NCBI RefSeq assembly: GCF_003286085.1
Contig: NW_020825288.1
Span: 10,664,001 to 10,728,000 of the forward strand
DNA: 64,000 nt
Source: Drosophila persimilis
Lineage: Eukaryota; Arthropoda; Insecta; Diptera; Drosophilidae
Reading direction: 5' to 3'
The notes beneath the pieces are model-generated. The model did not search any database, was not told where the DNA came from, and worked only from the letters and a program-made list of their open reading frames with translations. Shown here one piece after another: positions 22,949-33,000 of the stretch. Numbering within the stretch: position 1 is the first letter of the stretch; each line of letters begins with the position of its first letter. The position numbers were made by a program, and so were the translations under genes.

Positions 22949-24288
22949 ATGGCGCTGCGATGTATAAACAATCTGGAAATATTCTTGAGGCGATGCACTG
23001 CACCCACGTTACACCGCTGCTGTGTGGCCAGCAGCAGAACAGCTCACACGGCCAGCAGCAGCAAAGGCAGCGGCGGCGACAATAGCAAAGACCAAGAGAA
23101 TAATGGCCAGAATAAGTCCGGGTACAGAAGGTTTGGCTGGCGTAGTGTTTTTCAGTTCTGTGTGCCCTTCTCCCTGGGTGCTCTAGTCAGTGCCGTACTG
23201 ATAGAAGGACATAGGGACGAACTCACACCAACGATCTCAGCGCGTTCGCTGAAAGGACGGCGAAATGAATTCAACTTCATCGCTGACGTGGTGGCCGGCT
23301 GTGGAGACTCCGTGGTGTACATTGAGATTAAGGACACTCGCCACTTCGACTACTTCAGTGGTCAGCCCATAACAGCGTCCAACGGATCGGGGTTTGTGAT
23401 CGAGCAGAACGGTCTCATTCTGACCAATGCCCATGTGGTCATCAACAAGCCGCACACGATGGTGCAGGTGCGGCTGTCGGACGGACGCACCTTTCCCGCC
23501 ACAATCGAGGACGTGGACCAGACCTCCGACCTGGCCACGCTGCGCATTCATGTCAGCGGCCTGCCCGTGATGAAGCTCGGCAAAAGCAGCACCCTGCGGT
23601 CCGGCGAGTGGGTCGTGGCCCTGGGCAGCCCCCTGGCGCTGAGCAACACGGTTACTGCCGGCGTCATTAGTGCCACGCAGCGCGCCTCCCAGGAGCTGGG
23701 GCTGCGCAACCGCGATATCAACTACCTGCAGACGGACGCGGCCATTACCTTTGGCAACTCTGGGGGGCCGCTGGTGAATCTGGATGGCGAGGCCATTGGC
23801 GTCAACTCAATGAAGGTCACCGCTGGCATCAGCTTTGCCATACCCATCGACTATGTAAAGGTGTTCCTCGAGCGGGCCGCGGAGCGTCGCAAGAAGGGAT
23901 CTGCCCACAAAACGGGATATCCGGTCAAGCGATACATGGGCATCACCATGCTGACCCTCACGCCTGACATACTGTTCGAGCTGAAGTCCCGCAGTCAGAA
24001 CATGCCCAACAATCTGATGCACGGCGTGCTGGTCTGGAAGGTCATTGTGGGCTCACCGGCACACAGGTGAGCAGGGTGGACAATCCATCCACGAATATCA
24101 CTAATCTATGTCTATTTCGTAGTGGCGGTCTGCAACCAGGCGACATTGTCACCCACATTAACAAGAAGGAGATCAAGAACTCCTCGGACGTGTATGATGC
24201 CCTGGCCGAAGGCAGAAAAGACCTGGAAATCGTCATCTTGAGAGGCGTTAAGCAAATGCATGTGAAAATCACACCAGAGGATCCCTAG
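22949..24288 (+). CDS. HtrA2: HtrA2/Omi, mitochondrial trypsin-like serine protease
   Basis: Exons are 22949-24066 and 24123-24288, with a 56-bp GT-AG intron, giving 427 residues (422 in D. melanogaster). The protein acts in mitochondrial quality control and, once released, binds and cleaves the IAP Diap1 to promote cell death. The N-terminus (1-65) is Arg/Ser-rich, without acidic residues in its first 43 apart from Glu10, consistent with mitochondrial import. A membrane segment spans about 66-86. The protease domain (about 110-310) carries the triad His162 (LTNAHVV), Asp194 (QTSDLA) and Ser271 (GNSGGP). The C-terminal PDZ domain (about 325-427) includes the GLQPGD loop and senses peptides. 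Alanines at 78 (ALVS) and 82 (AVLI) could begin the processed form. The first in-frame ATG is used. It diverges from the cysteine-rich gene. Confidence 0.97.
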
Positions 24289-25080
24289 GAGACGATCCTC
24301 GTGTGCTTCCTCGGCTCCACCTACCCGACTACTATTATCATTAGTTTTAATTTAAATTTGACATGATTGTGCTTAAGTGATTTGCCATTATACAAACCGC
24401 GCTACCAAACGAACCAAAGCCTGGGAAAAGGTTTTTGTCCACGAGTACCAGCAGGCCCATATAGAGCCCGCTTGCCTATATTTGATTTTCGGCTAACGAG
24501 TAAGGAAATTTGCATAGATCGAGCTCGTTATCATTGGCCATTTTGAATGGCGACACGACCATAAGTTAATCTACGCATCGTATGGCATAAATGTACATAT
24601 CTCTTGTCCCGTGAACATCATCGATTTCTCTTTCATGGAGAGCCCGCGCTGATCGCTGATCGTCGATCGCTGTGCGTGTCTCTGTTCCGTCTGCTGCGAC
24701 TGTCTGTCTGGCAGCAGTCCCATCCAACAACGACAAAAATGTATTTACGCTAATTGAAATATCTCGCGTTGCGATCAATCGATGCCATATTTTTTATAGG
24801 CCAAACCTCGGACGGACAGCAATGCAACGGAACGGCACACGGAACTGCAGCGGCAACAGCCACGAAAACGTCGAAAACCGAAATGCAAATTTCAATAAAT
24901 TTATGCAACTGTATTCCCAGCGCTTCAGCGCCTGACCTGGCCTCTGAGTCTTTTGACCACCCTTCAAGTGGATATTACGACTAGTTCAAGATGTTTGCAT
25001 TCCTGCAAAGATCAGCAGGAAATAGCTACCAAGATTGGATCGGAATGCTCGTTCCAAAAACCATACGTTGAGTGGAAAAA
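24289..25080. other. HtrA2 3' flank and intergenic DNA
   Basis: There is no canonical AATAAA in the first 400 bp after the HtrA2 stop; the first is near 24894. The rest shows GATCG-rich pieces (24640-24670) and no credible coding sequence. Confidence 0.5.
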
Positions 25081-25085
25081 AAAGA

Positions 25086-25091
25086 TTTATT
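25086..25091 (-). terminator. Poly(A) signal candidate for the - strand ORF at 25187
   Basis: TTTATT on the + strand reads AATAAA on the - strand, 96 nt beyond the stop of the 25187-25399 ORF. Confidence 0.35.
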
Positions 25092-25186
25092 TGTATAGAT
25101 AGTCCAAAAGACTTTACAAACTTTAAATAAGTTTCTGTTTACTATATATGGAGACAAGGTATTTGAAAGGGTATGTTATGCTTCGG

Positions 25187-25399
25187 TTAGCCGTGGTAAC
25201 CTTTCCTTCTTGACTTTTTTGGCTTGTACTTTGTGGGTGACATGGCAGACGATGGCGAGATGCCGACACTGATGTAGTTGCTGTTGTCTGCTGCTGCTGT
25301 TGCTGCTTTTGCTGCTGTCGTTGCGTGAAAAGTGAAATTCTTCTGATTATTAATTTTATTTTCGCTTTTGGCGATGCTACGCTTTTTCAGCTTTTGCAT
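25187..25399 (-). CDS. Hypothetical small basic protein (70 aa), possibly a last exon
   Basis: The ATG-started frame has a lysine-rich N-terminus (MQKLKKRSIAKSENK), an alanine/threonine-rich middle from a CAG-type repeat, and a basic serine/proline-rich end (SPTKYKPKKSRRKGYHG). A - strand AATAAA lies 96 nt downstream. It converges on HtrA2. I do not recognise the protein. A Q-rich second frame overlaps the repeat, so the true frame is uncertain. It may be the 3' exon of a longer gene whose other exons I cannot place, or chance. Confidence 0.3.
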   Translation of the reverse strand: MQKLKKRSIAKSENKINNQKNFTFHATTAAKAATAAADNSNYISVGISPSSAMSPTKYKPKKSRRKGYHG

Positions 25400-27025
25400 A
25401 TAAATTCATACGATATTGAATTCGCCGGCCATTCCCCATTCCCCATTTCCAATACCATTGTTGGAGTGGTTTATGCGACAGCGGCCTTTATGACATTGTT
25501 GGCACTAAGTTACCTTTATTGCTTATAAGCCGCACGCATAAATGCGGCTTAAAGTTCATAAATTTGCCAATATTCGGCCGGGGTTAAGCAAACGGACCTT
25601 TTTATATACTCGCACTCGCACTCGTATTCGGACTCGTCTGTAAACACTTTTTACTTTATTTGCTGGCGCCCCACGCTATTTGCACTTTCTTTCTGGCCAT
25701 TTACAGGCGGCATCCATTTCGATGCGCCTCCATCCGCCTCGTTTCTTGTTGCTTGTGGCTTGTTGCTGGTCCGCTGTGCCGTCCGTGGTCGGGTGTCCGC
25801 TGTCTGATGTCTGCTCACCTCTACGACAACTAATTGAAATATTTAAAATGCATAAAAGTATCGCATTTAAACTTTGCAATTAGTTTGTGGTGATTCGCTG
25901 CCGCTGCCGCTGCCGCTGCCGCTGCTGCTGTCGTCTTTGCGGGGGGGATTTTGTTGTTGTTGGTGTCGTTGTGGCGCGCTTAAATTACAAACCTGTGAGA
26001 AATTTTGTTGCTTTTTTGTCGGTTTCAATGTGCCACAGTTGATGCACACGATACCCTAGCCGAGAGGGGCGTAACGATTATGGATTGATTTTTCGATAGA
26101 TCTTCGGATAGATGAAAAGCTATACATTTTGCACATTTGTTGGTTCATCCGTAAACATCTTTCTTACAAACGACATTTCTTATTGATGCTCTATAGTCCA
26201 GTAGCTCAAATATGATCATACTTGACTGGATTATATTGCAACATAATAATAGGAAAAATCGAACCAAACGTAGTTTTTCTTATAGATTTCTTGGCACAGT
26301 TTTTTTAAAATTACAAAAAGTGAATTTCTTTTAATGCTTCGTTTTAGAGGTATGATTAACTCTGAAATGCTGATAAATGCAGATAGTTTCAGCTTACCGT
26401 CTGGGTAATCTTGATCTTTCAAATCCAGAACTTTTAATTTTAACTTTAAAAACTCAGGAAAAGTTGATAAAACTTATTTCTAGTGTTTTTATATTTTATT
26501 CGTATAAATACATTAATTAGGCGTCGTTTATAAATATAAATTTATAAACGGCAGAAGGTTGACCAAAATTATTTAAAAAAGACCTTGACCAGAAACAAAA
26601 AAATTCATTCAAAGCTTGTACAAATCGCAGAGAAAAAAGTGGCATTAAAAATTTACAAATGCTTATATCTTAATAATAATATTATTTTACTTAGCTTTTT
26701 TATTTTTATTACATTTTATTATTATTTTCGAAGCGATAGTGTCTATGAGATGGACTGACAGCACTTCCTAAGGCAGAATGAATATGAACCCAAGGAAGCC
26801 AAAATATGGAAGAATGAGTGACTTTTGTATGCATAATTGAACCGTTAAACTCTAAATTCTCCATAGGACACCGACACAATTGCTTAGGCTTATTTTTTTA
26901 AATATTTAAGTAGTTTAAATTAAGATCACAGAGCTACCTTTGCGGTGAGCAGCGCGATTCCGTCTACCGCCTGTCGCCTGCCGCCTGCCGCCTGCCTCGC
27001 TGCAGTTTTGTGGCTAAGACCGATC
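25400..27025. other. Non-coding region with CTG/CCG repeat and AT-rich segment
   Basis: A GCTGCCGCTGCCGCT-type run lies at about 25897-25930. 26440-26720 is AT-rich with no ORF of interest. Tandem CCGCCTG units (26960-27000) occur just upstream of the putative first exon. Confidence 0.6.
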
Positions 27026-27080
27026 ATGTTCACACGCTCCGCTCCGGCCATAAAGCCAGAGCCGGCTCTGGGCCCAAACG
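27026..27080 (+). CDS. Candidate first coding exon of an unidentified gene
   Basis: ATG with A at -3 opens 18 codons (MFTRSAPAIKPEPALGPN) and one base, then a consensus donor G|GTGAGT at 27081. The block is GC-rich with a CG-rich leader upstream. AIKPEP fits a SUMO consensus (hydrophobic-K-x-E), often seen in transcription regulators, but that is weak. No second exon was found in the next 37 kb, so if real the gene has a very long first intron running past the window. The product is not identified. Confidence 0.35.
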
Positions 27081-30000
27081 GTGAGTGTTGATCTCTGTTT
27101 GTGTCTGTGTACAGATTTGGCTCGACTTACACTTTCATACTCGTAAAAGGCATCAATTAACGATGAGCTGTGCGGAGGATTTGGGTTTCGCACATCTCCA
27201 TCAATTGTCCATCAATGATGAGGGTCACCCGGAAAGCGTCGACGGCGCTGATTTGATTGAGTTATTAAACGTGCCGTTAATTGCAGCACACCGCAGTGGG
27301 CACTTGGGTTCAAAAGGCCTTTGATTTGTCGCGTTAACCCAGAAATGTCAGACATTGGTTTTTGCACGTGTAATTATGGCTGTGGCTGGTGCTGGTGCTG
27401 GTGCTGGTGCCTGTCTGATGGTGACCCCATCACGTCGGCTGTGCACCCTGCCGGCACCTACAACAACTTTCTCGTCCGCTGTTCCCATGAACTGCTCACA
27501 TTTAAACATATCGGCAGGCAGGCAGGAAAACTGCATAGAGCAACAGCAAAGAGTTGCAACAACAACAACAGCAACAACAACAACAACAACAACAACAGCA
27601 TGCTAAACATTTAGGTTCATGACACACAACTGTAAAATGTTTCAGCTTCAAAACTTTTACCGCCGATAATAAATGGCTGCGACTTTGCGCCCCCAAAAGT
27701 TCAAGACATCATTCGGTTCGGGATTCGGGGTTCGCGGTTTGGGGAATTCCCGCATGTGAAAAGTTCTCCAGCAGGGACAGCACGGACCATGGCCATGGAC
27801 AGGAAGTCAGCCAGTCAGCCAGTCGGATGGATGGGATGGGATGGCTTATGGCTTATGGCTTAGATGAAAACGAAGCCAAGAGCATGCGCTTGCTGGCCGA
27901 TGGCCAATGCCACGGGCCATAAATCATTTTAATATGCCAAAAGTTACATAATAATTCTGCCAGCATCGTCATCATCATCATCATCATCATCATGATCATG
28001 ATAATTGACAACTGGGCAGAGAGACTTCAGGTACACAGCATTAATCAAGAAATCAAGGAAACTCTTGCAGGGGAAGTCGCTGTCGAAGTCGAGTTGGTGG
28101 CACAGAAAACAGAAATGAAGTCATCGTTGCTCAAAAACTGTCCAAATTGAAATGTGTTTTAATGCGCCGTTTTATGTGGCGCACCAAATTGTTTCTACTG
28201 GTTAATGGACACGATCTGGGACTGGTGCTGGGACCCCGCCTCGATTGCACTAAATCAACAGATTCGTAAAAAAACAACGAAAAAAAAAACACTAAAAATT
28301 ATGATGATTACGCGGAAATGTGTGGCAACTGCCTGGGCCACTGGGCAAAAATGCTTTATGAAATTGCACAAGTGTTGGAAATTGCTGAATTATTGCGCTC
28401 TGGCCCGGCCTGGCCTGGCCTGGGTCCCGGGTCGCCGCAGGGCGCTGTGCAGTTTTCATTTAACATTTTCGTTTGGAAAATGTCTGGCTCTGGGGCTGGG
28501 ACCGGGACCGGGACTGGGACTGGGACTGGGACTCGGACTGGGGCCAGTGCCAGTGACAGAGCTTAGTGGGTCAGTTTACACATCTGGCTTTTGGCTTCGT
28601 TTTTGTAGTGTTGGTCAAATATTTGCGGGCAGCAGCGTAAAAAGTCATCATCATTAATAATCATGATGGAAATTTCACCTGCCTGGAAAAGCGCTTTTGC
28701 CCAGTGCTGCTGCTGCTGCTGCTGTATTGCTGCACTGCTGTACTGATGTTGATGTTTTCTTTATTTAGGCAAATCCATCAATTACTTACGTTCGTTGTTC
28801 AAGTCATTTGTTTCCCGCTGCCCCGCTGCTCCCCCCAGCTCCAAGCTGGAGCATGGAAAACGCTCTCGAGCGTTACGAAAACTGGCCTCTAATCTAGCTC
28901 AGCGATCAGCAGAGCCGATGATCAGCTGGCAACTTTTCAATCTGTCCCCCAATTGATTGATTCGTCAGCGCTCGGCCAGTGACAATCCCCACAAAGCACA
29001 GGATTTATCTCCAACTTTAAATGTCTAAATGTCTTCTGACCATTTTCAGACAAATTATGCATAAAATTGAGACTCAATGAAATGATGTCATCCGTCTGAA
29101 CAGTCAGTCGGTCAGTCGAGTGGTTGGTTGTTGGCACTGGCCTAAGCGATAGCGAAACGTTTCTAAAGTTTCGTAGACGTAGAAATCGGGCCACCTGAAT
29201 CATTTAATTGTGGCGATTTTTCACAAAATTGAAACATCTTCCGGCATGAGAGAGCCGAGCCAAGACAAACGATGTGTGCCCCGAAATTAGTTTTTCGCAT
29301 GCTGCCTGCCTAGCCTCGAGGCGTGAAAAGATTTTCGCATGCAAGGTGCGGCACCGTCGACAACATCAACAGCAGCAGCATCAGCATCAGCAGTGGCAGT
29401 GGCAGCAACAACAACAACAGCATTTGTGCCACTGGCAGCGCAGCAAGTGTTGCTCTAATTTATAAAATGTTTTTGCTACTAACTCGCAGCGGCTGTGAAA
29501 AGAGGAGAAAACAAGTGAGAGTGATCGAATGGGGCATACCCAGGGGTTAGCCATGGGGCCCGGGAGAAAGAAGGGATTGCTGATGCCTCCTGGCAGTTCT
29601 CGAGGATGAGGATATGCAGGCAAAGAGAGTTTGTTCTTAGCTATTGTAAAGGAGGATACTTAGAGTAAGCCAAGGGGGCAACAGAGAGTGGGTGATGGGA
29701 GGATCTTCCTTTGTCGAGGCCTTCTTCTCTCCCTCTAATCGAGAAAGCAGGCTAGAACTCTTTTGTGGCAGAATGAAAGCACTCCTGCGGGTCTTCCTCC
29801 TACAAGTCCGGCTAGAAATGGGGCTACACCAAGAATCCAAGACATCCATTACGAAGCACTTTGGCTTAAAGCAGGGTATTTCCCCACAAATTAATTGCCT
29901 TGCGGTTCTCACACACACACACGAATGGAGGGGCCGCCAAGGCCTGGCAGAAATTTCACTTCTATAGAAATTCCGCAGCTCAACGATCGCCAGAGCCTGG

Positions 30001-33000
30001 GGCTTTTCTTTCACACTTTTTCTCGGATCTGATGTGGCTGTGGCTGCCGCTACCGCTACCGCTGATGTTGCTGTTGTTGCTGTTGTTGCTGTTGCTGCTG
30101 TCACTTGCCTTAGTTGCCCATGTGGCCTGATGTTGCTGCCTGTTTTGGCTGGTCGCTGCCACTGTGCTGGCTCTTCCCCTACTGCTTTTGTTTATTACGC
30201 ATGACATGCAGCACTCGCCCACCCATCATAAGTGCCGTCACATGTTTTAATGGAATGCCAGGCTGGGGCAGGCGGCGACGGAGCTCTAAAAGTTTTATAT
30301 TTCTACTTCATTAATTGAAATTACAAAACAACACGATAATATATGTACATATCTGCCTGTAACCGCCAGAGTCTTTGTTTTGTGCAATAATTTATTTTTA
30401 CTATTGCCGCAAAAGATGTTACGGCGCGGCACTGGCGATGCGGCAAGTGGAGCGAAAGACTTTCTCTCTCTGCGTTTCCGAACACGGAAGGTAAGTTTAT
30501 GACCTCCGCAGGCCGTTGTCTCGGCTGGTAGTTCCCAATTTTATGTTCTATTGGCGCCATAAACCACACAAATGGCCGGACAGCCGTCAACAGGGCCATA
30601 TTGCATGGCTTGCTGACCACGACGATGGTCCCATCCATCCACCAGTCCACCAGTCCACCAGTCCACCATTGATCCACCGAGGGATAGAGCTATCGAGGTA
30701 TCGGGGTATCGAGTTCGTTGCCAGAGTCTTTTGTTTGGGTGTGAAATGGTTGGTTTGTTGGCTTTGGCCCAGCGAACCACTTTCGTTGGATGGCTGGCTG
30801 TATCCATCAATCAATTGCCAATTGTTAATGCAAATTGAATGCTGTTTTCATAAACAACATCCAAATACATGCGAAATGTCATTAATATCATCTCGGCAAG
30901 CGCCAAAAGCAACAGCCGCAAAAAAGAGACTCTCAATGTACGAGTACGAGTATTGGCTGTGCGCCAATCAAGTCGAACATTTGTCTCATCGCTTAAACAT
31001 TTCAATTTCACTCGCAGTTCGAAGCTGGAGCTGGAGCTGGTGCTGTAGCTGGAGCTGGTATCTCTCGAATGGCACCAACCAAAGAGCGGAGTTTCTTTTA
31101 TTTATGGCTACTAAATTACGTATCCGTGCTGCAGTCCCGGTCCCGGTCCCCAGCCTTTGATTAATGATCTCGCCTGGCATACTGCCGCCGAAAGGGGTGG
31201 CGCAAGGGGAGAACTAGACCCACTAACGACACAAATGTACCGCTATCGCACAGCACAGTAGTCATGGAAGTGGTTGTCCGGCCGCACGCTAATCAGGTTA
31301 ATTGTCTTTCAATTTCGTTTGACTAACTGCAGGGGAAGTCGTCTAATATGCGGCCAATTTATGGCTGCACCTTTGCTCCGCGCACACTAGGGAGGAGTCG
31401 ACTCCAAAAGGGTAACAAGGCAATCTTGGGCTTTGGGAAAGAAAGGAAAGAAAGTTCAGGTCCAGCTACCCATGAATTATGGCGGCTCGAAAGCAGAGCC
31501 AGCAAAGGGGCACCACACAAACGGCCACAACATTAACGAGCTGTTCATATTTCAGTCGTTTATCTCTCTCTTGGCGAAAATCCTTAAAGAAAAATGCACA
31601 TATTTAACTAATGATGGCCACTTAACACAAACTCCGCGACAAATCAACGAAACACACAGCACACAAAAACTTTCCCAGACAAGCTGTCTGCCATCCCGTA
31701 CTGCCAGCAATCGGGCAGCACTTGGGCAGCTCTCGGCCAGCGGTCTGCCTGCAGCGTGGGTGCCCAACAAGAAATAATATTGTACAAGTATAAAAATATA
31801 TAAACATAAAAATTATTAAATGCCTTGCCGATTATGCGCAGTCAGGTTACCTTACCTTACCTCTTGCTGGATGCAGGTTGCCGGTTGCCAGTTGCCAGTT
31901 GCCAGTTGCTGCCTCTTGGCCATGGAGCTCTCTTGCAACATGGATGGAGGTGGAGATGGAGATGGGGCTCTGCTCGTTTGGGCTGGCTTGTTTGTTGTGC
32001 TTGCTGATGATGTTGCCCCCCCACCACCCTCCTTCCACAGCTGCTGCTGATGACAACAACAATAATATTGTTAATGATAATGCTTATGAGTTTTCCTTGT
32101 AACTGCAGCAGCAGGACCAGCTGAAGCCGCAGTGTGCTTTCCGAGTGATAAACGTTGTTCATGTGCAATTAGTGAGATGTGTTTCAAAGCGGAATCAGCA
32201 ACAATGTTTCATGAATGTCCAAAAAAAAAAGCAAAAAACTCAATGACAACGAACACGAGTCGAAGTTTTTGTGTGTTTTTTGTGCTCGAAGAGTTTAGGG
32301 ATATATTCGAATTGTGGTGCCGCAGAGGCCGAAAGTGTGCAACACCCAGAAGGAAGCGTTTCCGATCTGTCTGTCCGGGTACCGGATACCTGTACCGATA
32401 GAGCCGCGGACCTTGCCGCTCGTTTTTTATTTACCCTCTTTTTAGAGGGTATCAGGCTCTATGGAGAGCATTTTGCAAGACAGAGAGGGAGCATAGCATA
32501 TAGTCCATCAGTTTCAAAGATATCTGGGACATAGAATACTAGTTCGAAACCATCATGTAAAGCCTCCTACGAAGACGGCTTGTTCCCCCGTTTTGTGGTT
32601 GGCTATAAGAAAACTTTCCATCAGATGACAAAGCCAACAAACGTATTGACAGCTGCACATCAAATCTGTTGTAAATATGAGTGCATAATCTACATATGAA
32701 TTACGAGCAGTACCACTCTCTCCCCCCTCCCCAGTCGATGCACCGCAATCGCAATCGCAATCCAGCTCCAGCTCCAGTTTTTGTACTACACGGCTGGCTC
32801 TCCTCGGAGCTTGTTCAGTGAATCATGGCAAACATTTCGCGGAAATCGCAAACAGTACCAACAATACCAGCAACAACATGAGTAACAAACGGAACAGCAA
32901 AGAAAAAGATTGTGAGTTGAGTTGAGTTGAGTTGAGTACTTTCCAATGCCTGGATACATTTCATTTGATTTGATTTCATTGGCCGTCTCGTCTCAGTTGG

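Noticed and set aside
30516-31160. 214-codon + strand open frame
   Set aside because: It is built largely of tandem repeats (CACCAGTCCAC, CTGGAGCTGG) and has no domain or splice context.
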